DNA from: Vicia villosa
Lineage: Eukaryota; Streptophyta; Magnoliopsida; Fabales; Fabaceae
Direction of reading: 5' to 3'
DNA length: 64,000 bases
NCBI RefSeq assembly: GCF_029867415.1
Contig: NW_026705297.1
Location: 496,001-560,000, forward strand
The notes beneath the pieces were generated by a model that saw only the letters and a list, made by a program, of their open reading frames with translations, was not told the DNA's origin and made no database searches. Position numbers and translations under genes: made by a program. Positions 30,435-39,770 of this stretch are shown in pieces (positions within the stretch are counted from its first letter, which is position 1; the number at the start of each line of letters is the position of its first letter).

Positions 30435-31574
30435 TGAAGGATAGAAAAACACTTAGAAAGGGGGGGGGGGGTTGAATAAGTGTGACTTTAAAAGCTCTTA
30501 AGATAAAAACAATGAACTCAATTATTTTTATCCTGGTTCATTATTAACGAAACTACTCCAGTCCACCCCCTTAGAGTGATTTACCTCAACTGAGGATTTA
30601 ATCCACTAATCAATTTTGATTACAATGGTTTTCCACTTAGATACCCTCTAAGTCTTCTAGAGTATACTGATCACAACTTGATCACTCTAGGAAATCACCA
30701 CTTAGAAAACTTCCAAGTCTTCTAGAGTCTACTGATCTCACTGATCAATCTAGGAACCTTTTACAATCAATGTAAAATAAAAGTTTACAAGCGTATTAAA
30801 ATGCTTCTTAGAAAGCTATAATCACAACTGTGATATTTCTCTTAAGTTCTAAGCTTAACACTCACTAAATATTACAGGAGATGTGAGGTTGAAGATGAAG
30901 TTCGTGAGTTTTGATTTCAACAGCGTTTCAGTATTTTTGCAAGAGTTGTTTTCTGCTTCTGATAAGAACTTCCATATTTATAGGAGTTTTAGAAGATGAC
31001 CGTTGGGTTGCATTTAATGCATTGCGTGAATAGTACAACGCTGCATTTAATGTTTCACACTTTTGTCAATTACCTCGAGCCTTGCTTTTGCTGCTTTTAC
31101 TGACTTTGCCTTTTGTAGCTTCAAACGTTCCTTTTGTCAGTCAGAGATTAGACTTAATAGCCTGTCATCTTGTACTTGCTTCTGATCTCAGATTTGTGAA
31201 TACAACGTTTGAATAATCAGAGTCATTCAGCTTGGTGCAGAGCATCTTCTTGGCTTCAGACTTTGAAGTGCTTGAGCGTGATACCATAAGAACTTCAGTG
31301 CTTCTACTTCTGACTTCATGTTCTTCTGATGCTTCATAGACCATGTTCTGATTCTGCTTGACCATCTTCTGATGTCTTGCGAGAGCATGTTCTGATGTTG
31401 CAATCCTGAACCTTCTGAGTCAATGCTTCTTAGTGCTGAATTGTGCATACTCTTTATATATTTCTTGAAATGGAAAATGCAAAGGATTAGAGTACCACAT
31501 TGTCTTATACAAAATTCATATACATTGTTATCATCAAAACAAGAATATTGATTAGAACAAATCTTGTTCTAACA
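30435..31574 (-). repeat. SIRE-like copia 5' LTR (1,140 bp)
   Basis: The minus strand starts TGTTAGAACAAGATTTG and ends TTCTATCCTTCA, directly followed by the primer site. The start is typical of legume SIRE/Maximus LTRs. It contains an internal short duplication (GATCACTCTAGGAAATC / GATCAATCTAGGAACC) and a G-run at about 30,461-30,471. No coding content. This is the outermost retrotransposon of the stack in this window. Confidence 0.85.
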
Positions 31575-32059
31575 GCTTGTGTGTTCGTGTGTGGGTAGTG
31601 TTGTTGACTGAGTTTGTGTTGATTGGGGTTGAGAGTTTGAGTGATGGCTCTAGATTCCATATGGAGGTGGAGAGTGTATATGAAGCTCGGTTTGAGTGTG
31701 TGGAGGGGAATTACATAGAGGTTTGTAACTAGGGAATTGGGAGTGAGGTTGAGGGTGTATTTTAGCAGGGTTTTGGTATTTGATTTTTCTGTTTGAATTT
31801 GATTTTTCAGATGGTATGTATGGTTATGAAACAATGGCGTGGAGAGAGAAGCTATGATGCAAAGTTGTACTGATGGCATGGTGATAACATGGCTGTATTT
31901 GAATCTTACATGCATTCTGAAATCGCATGTTACATTTGCAGGTGTAAGTATCGCATATGTATGTGGAGCATGGTTATGGGAGATGGTGATGTGCATGGAG
32001 ATTGAAGAGCACGAAGATGATGGTAAAAACACGTGGGGTCTACAAAGCCGAAGAAGATA
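31575..32059. other. Unassigned sequence right of the copia LTR
   Basis: Target DNA of the outer copia element. Short GT- and AG-rich stretches (TTTTCAGATGG at about 31,806, TTTGCAGGTG at about 31,936) look like splice sites but no conserved exon is recognised. The 175-codon minus ORF (31,505-32,032) and the plus ORF at 31,839-32,060 overlap and match nothing known. It may be interior sequence of the CACTA element whose end lies at 32,757. Confidence 0.4.
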
Positions 32060-32262
32060 AAATTCTTTTGGTTTTCTTGTGTATTTACTGTAACCAATGA
32101 TAATGTAATAAAAACCTTTTTTGATATTCTGATCTATAGCCCATTAATAATAATGCAAAAATCTTTTGATTTTCTTATGTATTTACTGTAACCAATGATT
32201 ATGTAATAAAAACCTTTTTTATTTTATATTCTGATCTATATGCCATTAAAAATTATGCAAAA
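32060..32262. repeat. About 100-bp tandem duplication
   Basis: Two copies of a block containing TTTACTGTAACCAATGAT and GTAATAAAAACCTTTTTT, ending CTGATCTATA. The copies differ by a few substitutions and a short insertion. AT-rich and non-coding. Confidence 0.75.
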
Positions 32263-32757
32263 ATTTTAAAATAAAATGTAAAATTAAGATATCGAAATGC
32301 TGATACAAAAATGTGCAAGCTTATCTAAAAAAAGTGCTAATATGAAATTTTAAAACCTATATTTTACATCGAGTCATTTAGCAACCGATGTTAAAACCTA
32401 TATTTTACATCGGGCCATTCAGGCACCGATGTTAAAACCTATATTTTACATCGGGGCATTGCGACAACCAATGTTAAAACCTATATTTTACATCTGGCCA
32501 TTCAGACAACCAATGTTAAATATTTCAGTTTAAAAAATATATAATTAACCCCTATTTCACATCAGATATAAATATAATTAACCCCTATTTCACATCAGAT
32601 ATAACAGTAACCGATGTGGTAGGTGTATTTTTTACATTGGGTTGTTGCCCGATGTAAAATGTGTTTCATTTACTACATCACTTGGCTTTACATCGGACCC
32701 AGACCCGATGTAAAATGTGTTTTTTGCCCGATGTAAAAAGTCTTTTCTGCACTAGTG
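32263..32757 (-). mobile_element. CACTA-type transposon terminus with ACATCGG subterminal repeats
   Basis: The right end reads, on the minus strand, CACTAGTGCAGAAAAGAC, a CACTA-type terminal sequence. Inside are four tandem 41-bp units (TAAAACCTATATTTTACATCGG...CCGATGT, 32,349-32,515) and further inverted ACATCGGG / CCCGATGT pairs up to 32,735. Such repeated subterminal motifs are the binding sites of the TNPA-like protein in known CACTA elements. The opposite terminus is not in the window; it may lie left of the nested stack. Confidence 0.65.
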
Positions 32758-32789
32758 ATTATTATATTTTGTTTTTAATAAAAAATATA

Positions 32790-33360
32790 TTTTTTATTTT
32801 TTTGTAAGCAAGGAATTTAATTAAAAAGGAATATTAGGGGTACTCAATCTCTCTTACAAAAATCGGTAGCGAACCGAAGAAGACGCGATATTACATAACA
32901 ATTGACATCTATCTTAAGAAATGCAAAGGATCTTTGCAAAATTCATAAAAATTACAATTGTCGTACGTAATGTCTCCGTGAAAAGACCATTTCCAAATCA
33001 ATCCTTTGATCCTCCAAACAATATCCAAAACACTCCAACCAACATTCCCAAAAATAATATTATTCCTCATGCTCCACAACTCCCAATAAACCGCTATCCA
33101 AACCAAACCTTCCATACCCTTCTTCACTTTTTTCCTACTAAAACACTCTATAGGCAAAAGGAAATTCTCTCAAACTAAAGAAAGCAAGATCAAATCCACC
33201 TCTAACCACCCCAAAATGGAACTCCAAACAATCTTAGCTATATCACAAGAAAAAAGAAGGTGCACTAAACTTTCCTCTCTATCTTTACAGAACACACAGA
33301 GAAGATCCGGGGAGAAGAAAAAACACCTCTAGCAAAAAGATGATTTTTAGTGGGAAATAA
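32790..33360 (-). pseudogene. 5'-truncated LINE, C-terminal zinc-binding region
   Basis: Read on the minus strand: a zf-RVT-type block (CVFCKDREESLVHLLFSC at about 33,240-33,310), then, after a stop, the typical LINE ORF2 tail EGLVWIAVYWELWSMRNNI and VWRIKGLIWKWS (33,100-32,990). The 3' end runs into TTGCTTACAAAAAAATAAAAAA at about 32,795-32,815, the usual plant L1 tail. Reverse transcriptase and endonuclease are missing, as in most 5'-truncated LINE insertions. The ORF has at least one stop. Confidence 0.8.
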
Positions 33361-33770
33361 CATAAAAACAGTTTTTATTAAATATATATTATAAAATAAA
33401 AATATTTTTTATTTTATATATATTCGGATTTCTTAAAATATTGTAACATTATTAACCTAATAACTTTTAAAATAACTTTTAACCTAATAAATTTAAATCC
33501 AAATAACTTTTAACCTAATAAATATAAATCCATAACATTATTTTAACAACAACCAACGACCCAATAATTATATTATATAAATATGAAAAAAATTTAATCC
33601 AATAAATATAAATTCATAACATTATTTTAACAACAACCAACAACCCAACAATTATGTTATATAAATCTAAAAAAATATAAAAAAATAAAATTGCAAAAAT
33701 ACTTCTATGAATTGTGAATCAAACTTGGGGGATTCTTGAAGCTCGGAAAAAAATTCCCCTTAAAAATATA
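33361..33770. other. AT-rich spacer with an imperfect duplication
   Basis: Two imperfect copies of a block including CATAACATTATTTTAACAACAACCAAC lie at about 33,520-33,585 and 33,600-33,664. No gene or element end is recognised. Confidence 0.5.
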
Positions 33771-34413
33771 ATTAAAAACAAAAATTTTTAAAAAATAAGA
33801 AAGAGATGAAATTTATACCTTTGATTTGATGATGAAATTTAACTGGATGGAGGAAGAAGAGAATGAATAAGGTGGTGGGTGGAGGAAGAAGAGAGGATGA
33901 GAAAATGAGAGAAAAAATGACACAGAAAGAAGGAGAGGGTGAATGGTTCTGGAGACGAAAAAATGGTTTATATAATAAATTTAGTGACGTGATTTTCAGG
34001 TCGCAACTTTGCCACGTGAAAATCACGTCACAACCCCCAACAGTCAATATAGTTAATTACTCAACCTCCACAAAGTTCAGAATACATCACTTCAATGCCA
34101 ACTATTTTCCCTCTAAAAAAATTGAGACATGATAAACATGTCACAACGTAATTTTTGAAAATTTCAAACTTCCCTCCTTCAAAAAGCTGCAACGTTTTAA
34201 TTTTTTATTTTATAAAATATATTGCGACGTAAATTCCATGCCACAACTTTTTTTTAATAAAAAAACTTATACACCATGTACTAATGTTACTCTGATTATT
34301 TTATTATCTAAAATTTTTAGTGACGTGATAATCACGTCGCAAATGTCTTTTTTTGCCACATGATTATCACGTCACAAATGCCACGTCGCAGGGGAGTATT
34401 ATTCTTGTAGTGT
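33771..34413 (-). mobile_element. CACTA terminus with GACGTG...CACGTC subterminal repeats
   Basis: The right end reads CACTACAAGAATAATACTCC on the minus strand. Inverted motif pairs such as GTGACGTGATAATCACGTC (34,320), ACGTGAAAATCACGT (34,014) and CCACGTCGCAG fill the last 430 bp. The motif is shared with the CACTA element at 54,343-59,523, whose ends are also CACTACAA. The opposite terminus and any transposase are not found, so this is a remnant. The part 33,771-33,980 is assigned only by proximity. Confidence 0.6.
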
Positions 34414-34838
34414 ATTTCCGAAATTACCCTTTCTGTTCATGCAATTTACACTACTAAAAAGACATTTATGTAATCAACTAATGTTACCATTTATTCTTCC
34501 CACTGTACTATTACAACATGTCAAGTGTCCATTTTCATATTTCAATACCGATACATAACTGGCAGGTGGTTTCCCAATCTCGACTTCTCCCTTCACCTTT
34601 TCTTTTTCGTACGTTCTTTTCTTTCTCATTTCAAAACTTATTTCTCTCTCTTCTTCCTCATTTTCCTTATTTTCATCCACTGTCTCCCATCTTCTCTCTC
34701 TTTCCGCTCAAACCCTACCTCCGCCCCTTTCTCCACCTTATCTATGACCACTACCACCTCTAATGGAAAAATCAAAATCATTTTTGTACTCCTCATATCA
34801 CAGCCTTTCTAATGAACTCGTTGTATTTTTTGTTTCGA
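34414..34838. other. Unassigned sequence upstream of the reticulon-like fragment
   Basis: Pyrimidine-rich (34,570-34,740). The plus frame that later encodes the reticulon-like exon can be followed back through 34,761 (a stop) to LIYDHYHL, which might be a decayed form of the exon before it. This is weak. Confidence 0.35.
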
Positions 34839-35130
34839 GCAATACTGGATTTGGCAGTGTTGTTCTTATGGTCAAATGTGTCCACTTTCATCAACAAGTA
34901 AGTTGCTTTTATTGTGATTCAATTTGGGGTTTTGATGGATTTTCTTTTCTGTTAGTTGATTGAGTTTTTGTGTTTTGATTTTGGTTAGGACTCCACCAAA
35001 GATCCCACATGTGCAAATTCCCGAAGAACTTGTTTTATAGATTGCCTCGGCTATTAGAATTTAGATCAATCGAGCTTTTACTCTTTTAAGAGAAATTTCT
35101 TCTGGAAGGGATCTCAAAAAGTTTCTCTCA
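34839..35130 (+). pseudogene. Reticulon-like protein pseudogene (two exons visible)
   Basis: Exon a (34,839-34,897) encodes AILDLAVLFLWSNVSTFINK, the start of a reticulon homology domain hydrophobic hairpin. A GTAAGT donor follows and an intron ends at TTAG (34,988). Exon b (34,989-35,130) encodes PPKIPHVQIPEE, then AINRAFTLLREISSGRDLKKFL in pieces, the typical plant RTNLB segment, and ends at a GTATGT donor. Two in-frame TAG codons (about 35,037 and 35,061) sit where Glu codons are expected. No later exon (second hairpin) is found. Functional reticulons shape tubular ER membranes; this copy cannot. Confidence 0.7.
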
Positions 35131-35477
35131 GTATGTTAGTTTCCTCTCGTCATTATTTTGTCGTCATTGGTTGAATTTGCTCCATCCCATGATGTTTAAC
35201 ACTGCAATTTGACATCTTTATTTTCTGTTTTCGTTCTTATTTAAACTTCATCTTATTTGTTTGATCTGTAATAGGGGGAGTACTGAACCTATTTGGTCTG
35301 TAATTGCATATGGTCTGTAACTATCTCTTGTTCTAACATATTTATATGATTGTAGTTTGTACAAAGTTTAGATATTTGCATGTTACTTGTGTTTTTGTTT
35401 GTGGTTTTATTCCTCTCTCCAGGTTTATTGTGCTAAAGCAAGTTGTTTTAGCCAAAATTTTCTAAAGGGGGAGATTT
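35131..35477 (+). other. Remnant of a copia 3' spacer
   Basis: Contains GTAATAGGGGGAGTAC (about 35,270) and ends with the polypurine tract TCTAAAGGGGGAGATT (about 35,462-35,477), followed by an LTR-like start. No coding frame. The boundary with the reticulon-like fragment is not defined. Confidence 0.45.
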
Positions 35478-36605
35478 TTAGTACCAAGGTTTCATGATTA
35501 GCAACATTTTTGCTAAAACTTGGTTCACAGCAAGATGTTGGGAGAGATTTTCTAACATGTTGGTCAAGTTCATTGAAGACAGATGTTGTGACATGTTGTA
35601 CTAGAACATCATTACAAGTTATTTTAATTATTAATAGATTTGATTTGGTTTGATTTTGTGAGATTGCTTTTGGATATATCTCACTTATTTTCGTAGGTCA
35701 AGAAGATTTAATTTAGAACAAGTGATTTGATCTCCAACTGTACAAAAGATTCTAAAATTGGATATTGAGACAATTTAGGAAACTTAATATTTTGTTCCAA
35801 GATTTAAGGAGATTTTTCTGCATGATGGGTGCAACTCTTAGCTTGTGGATCAAGGAATATCTGGGTGAAGATTTCGAAGCCCATGGACTGCTGAGTAGTA
35901 TTTAAATGATACATAAACCTAATGTAACCAAGTCTTTCACAATTGTAAAATTAGGGGAAGCTTAGAGTCTTAGGTTTTGAGATTCTCTTGCGTTTTTGTA
36001 AGTCACTCATGTATCTTTTGAAACAATGAGGTAGACTGATTGTTACTTGATAGTTTGTCAAGTTATTGTTCTCACTCTTGAAGCGTTTAAGCATAAAGTT
36101 GAGTATTGTTCTCAGTAAAAAGCTTTTAAGCAAATATGAGTTGTTTTGTATTGGAAGTGTTATCTTCTATTTTGGTTCTTTGTTTTGGTCACTAGTCACT
36201 AGGGTTATGGCAGGTCTTTTTCACTAGGATCATGATTTTTTTATCACAAAGGTGATTGGTTGTAGGAAGTGAGAGAGGGATCTCAAATCTAGAGTATTCC
36301 AGGTAGAAGTTGCACAAGGTAGAGATTAGGTGAGAAGTTGTAAACTGGGACTATTTAGGCTATTAACTAATACTATCACAAGGGATTTCCTTCTTGGCTT
36401 GGTAGCCCCCATAATAGGTGTCGTTGCACCGAAGTAGGTCAACAATTGATAATGTGATTTACCATTCTGCAATTTATTACCGCATATTTTATAGTCTGGT
36501 ATATGTTGGTTCTGTCAGTCAGCAGATGTCATAACATTTGTGTTGTCATTGTGCTCTGATGTTGGGACATCAGTATTGACATGTTTTGAAAATTCCATAT
36601 ATTCA
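35478..36605 (+). repeat. Probable copia 3' LTR or solo LTR (about 1.1 kb)
   Basis: Starts TTTAGTACCAAGG directly after the GGGGGAG tract, one base away from a canonical TGTTAGTACC start. It includes a TATA-like TATTTAAATGATAC (about 35,899) and ends about ATATATTCA. The segment TAGGTGTCGTTGCACCGAAGTAGGTCAACAATTG and the CAGATGTCATAACA / CATCAGTATTGACATG part (described here as landmarks at 36,415-36,590) recall legume copia LTR ends. The opposite LTR is absent and no target duplication was found. Confidence 0.5.
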
Positions 36606-36638
36606 ATCTCAAAATGCCTCTTCCTTATTTTTTATTAA

Positions 36639-36962
36639 GGTGGAGTGTACTTCAACGAAGATAAACCTCTTGTTGAGTTTCGGCTTTCGGATGACACCAC
36701 ATCTCTCATCAGCTTGACATCTGAGTTGAATGAATTGTTTCATGATACCAATAACAGAAAGGTGAGACATATCGGGTTTCATGAAGATTGAATTGATGCT
36801 GATGGAAAGGTGGAATAAAAACTTATTGAGTTGAAGACCAAAGAAGATTTGACGGTCATGTGGAGATCATTCTGTCGTAGGCTAACTAAGGGCCCGATCA
36901 AGAATGATGCGAATATTTTAAGATCTACCGACGACATAATTAAGATACTGAAATATCCATAA
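36639..36962 (+). pseudogene. MULE transposase-like N-terminal fragment
   Basis: A frame encoding VYFNEDKPLVEFRLSDDT, LTSELNELFHDTNNRKVRHI, LKTKEDLTVMWRSFCRR and GPIKNDANILRSTDDIIKIL. I read it as the N-terminal region that precedes the transposase core in many legume Mutator-like elements; this identification is from memory of the family and is moderate. Two stops (about 36,789 and 36,820) interrupt it. No MULE catalytic domain follows. Confidence 0.45.
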
Positions 36963-37150
36963 TCATCTGGTAGTGTCAAGGTTTGCATGTTTCGTTATTT
37001 TTAATTTATGTTTGTTGCAATGTTTTGAGTTACGTTCACCTTCGAAACATGTAATCATCAAAATATTATATAATAAAAAGTACGATGGTGGTAAGAAATC
37101 AGAGTAAAAAAAATACAAATAATATAACTGTAAAATCAAATGACTAAATA

Positions 37151-38560
37151 GGCCCCCCACAAGCTGTGGGTACTGCCCGAGGTAATCCAATAAAAACCTC
37201 ACCATCTGAGTTTATCAAACTCATGAGGTTATCCATAATAATAGTGACCATCTGCATGCGCTTCTGGCCACTTGTTCCTGATGGAGGCAGTGATGGCGAC
37301 ACGTCATCAGCTGGTACTCCAACATCAAAAACCTCAGTATCAGAAGGCACCCTAGCATTAGAAGGCACATCATCATTCGTATGGTCAATAGATGGGATGA
37401 TGTGAGGGTGAGATACAGTGAGGTACCACTCCAGGTAACCATCTTCACATTGTGCGTCGTGTTGAAGCCTCATTGTGTTATCCTTAACAGCACGAGCATA
37501 GTTGGTGATGTTACTATGAAACCACTTGTCAAGGCCACCAACTGGAACATCCGGAACTGGGTGCCGGATGCCCTAGATCTATCCATACTGTCGCATACAC
37601 CTCTCAGGAAATTGTCTAGCCACTAAGATCTTCCGCCTCAAATAACCTGAAAATAAAGAAGACTCGTCAAACTCACGGTGGGCCTTGTCACCTCTGTATG
37701 GTGTCTAAATGACATCCTCTACTCTCAGAGCATCAAACTTCCTTCTGTTTGCCTGGCATTCGATCTCCTCATGAGTAAGGCTTTCGTAGGGGTGTGATGC
37801 ACCCTCTTATCATATATTGTGGGGAAATGCTCGTATATCCAACACTAATAAAAGAATACAGACACAATAAATAATAATTAAGAAATATTATTAGTAACAA
37901 TTAAATAAGAACTAAACACTAAATATTACCTTGAATAGACTCAAATAACCAGCAAATTGTCTAGTCGCAACTCCAACTGTTATATATAGGATGGTCAATG
38001 CAGTGCACCCCTAAGCCCAACTATTATGCTCAAGGTTATTGAAGAGCCACATGTATTGAGCATCGATATAAACATGAGACTTATCCGCAAACAGAGTACA
38101 TGCTGCTAAATGTAACAAGTACATGCTAGCGGCAACCCCATACATGCCTGCCGCCATAAGCTCGTCGTACCTATCCCGAAGCTAAGACATGTGAAAGTGA
38201 GCTCCCCTGTTAGCACCAAACTCCTCTAGTACGACCTCATCAATGACTCCTAAATCCTATGCAGTTGTCATACACATTTGTTACCACATTTGTTACGACA
38301 TCATGCACCTCCTGAGCATGAACAACCTCAGCATCATCTTTGGGATGCTAATCTAATCTCACCGCCTGACATCGGGGGGCGCAGAACTAGGTATGGAGTA
38401 CTCAGTCAACTGTTTCCAGTGAGAACTAGTTGGAGCTACTCATCCAACCCGTAGCTGGGAAGAATCTGCCTCAACAGCCTTAACCCGGGTTGCCGCTCTG
38501 TCAGTGTTCCCGCCTTCAATGGTGTTGTCCTTCCCCTGGTCTTCACTACAAAATGAAAAA
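37151..38560 (-). pseudogene. Plant mobile domain (MAIN-like / phosphatase 7 long form-like) pseudogene
   Basis: On the minus strand several decayed exons match the plant mobile domain. One has AHFHM, LRDRYDELMAAGMYGVA, FADKSHVYIDAQYMWLFNNLE and GVATRQFAGYLSLFK (38,200-37,930). Another has FPERCMRQYG, GLDKWFHSNITNYARAVKDN and CEDGYLEWYLTVSHPHIIP (37,640-37,390). It ends GLPRAVPTACGGPI at 37,151. Stops and missing joints show it is inactive. This domain occurs in host genes and, very often, in Mutator-like elements. It points toward the MULE-like fragment on the opposite strand. Confidence 0.65.
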
Positions 38561-38984
38561 TGACAAAAATTAGTGAACTATAATCGATTTCCAAGTTTCT
38601 AAGCTAGTATCAGAATTTCTGAAATTTTTGGAAATTTTCAATTTTTTTTAACTACTGGAAAATTTGAAATTTCCGATACAAAATGATTCAAAAAATAAGA
38701 AAGTTTCCATAATTTTCAATAAAAAATTCTGACAATTCTAGAATTTCCGACAAAAACTTCCCGCAATTCCATAGTTTATGGTAAATTATTCACTTTTTCA
38801 ACTATTTCCGATAGATTCTCGAAGTTTCTGGTATGGCAGGAGAGATTTTGAAATTTCCACAAAGTTTGAGTGACTTTTGAAATTGGAAAAAAAAATTGCA
38901 AAAATATTATAGCCTTTTCATTAAATTTGTAGGGATGACATGTATTAAGTGAGGATAATAAAATATTGGAGTTAGTAAGTGGCC
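38561..38984. other. AT-rich spacer
   Basis: Rich in TTTCCGA / TTTCTGAAA-like short repeats (38,590-38,880). No ORF or element end is recognised. Confidence 0.5.
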
Positions 38985-39545
38985 CCAAAAACTAGGGGTG
39001 ACAAAACGGGCCGCCCGCCCCGCCCGCCGCCCGCCCCGCCTTATGCCCGCCAAAAAACGAGCGGGGCGGGTATGTCCGCCAAGTAAAATGGGCATAAAAG
39101 TCATGCCCGCCCCGCCATGATGGCGGGTTGGCGGGCGGCGGGCTTACCCGCCTATTTTAATTTATATTTTTTTAATAGATTAATAGGCTTTTTTTTACCT
39201 TTTAATTAAACTTTTCACTTATTTTTTAAAAAAGTTTTTTATAAAAGTAATTTTTTAACAAATTTACTTAAAAAAATATTACATATATTTATAAATAAAT
39301 GTATAAAATAAACCATCAAGAATTACCATCACTAGAATTAACTAAAAAAAAGAATGAGTTTTGGAGGAGGAGCGGGCTTTGGCGAGCGGCGGGCTTTGGC
39401 GGGGCGGGTATGGCGGGCGGCGGGTTTTGACGGGGCGGGTTTTGGCGAGCGGCGAGCCTAAAATCCCAACCCAACCCACCATTTTTTGGCGGGTGCGCGG
39501 GCGGCCCGGCGGGCCCCGGCCCGTTTTGCCACCCCTACCAAAAAC
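38985..39545. mobile_element. Non-autonomous hAT-type element, GC-rich ends, perfect 8-bp target duplication
   Basis: Terminal inverted repeats TAGGGGTGACAAAACGGGCC at 38,993 and GGCCCGTTTTGCCACCCCTA ending 39,537 (one mismatch). The target duplication CCAAAAAC is present at 38,985-38,992 and 39,538-39,545. The element is 545 bp. Both ends carry 100-150 bp of GGCGGG / CCCGCC repeats, the centre is AT-rich. No transposase. The 8-bp duplication and TIR type place it in the hAT superfamily. ORFs through the GC-rich ends are artefacts. Confidence 0.9.
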
Positions 39546-39770
39546 AGAGGAGAGGATTCAAAGTCTAAAGTATACCATAAACTATTTTGATAAAGTCTCC
39601 TTATAGATGTCACAAAAGTTAAAAGACACCATATAAGTAAAGATCAAATAAACCCTTACTCTTTAGATGATGTCAACTTAACCACCCTTTAGGCTTTAAC
39701 TACCCCCAATTTGAGCTACATGATATAACAAGAGGATTCCATTTGCATACTCCAAAGTCAAAACAAAGTC
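39546..39770 (+). promoter_or_regulatory. Upstream region of the GH3 gene
   Basis: 225 bp between the hAT element and the ATG. TATA-like TGATATAACA is at about 39,721. The hAT insertion places GC-rich, CpG-dense DNA within 250 bp of the start codon and may influence expression or methylation. The transcription start cannot be fixed. Confidence 0.4.

Noticed and set aside
31505..32032. 175-codon minus-strand ORF
   Set aside because: It starts in host DNA and crosses into the copia LTR, is low-complexity, and has no homologue that I recognise.
39361..39606. GC-rich ORF upstream of the GH3 gene
   Set aside because: It reads through the GGCGGG repeats of the hAT element and past its end.
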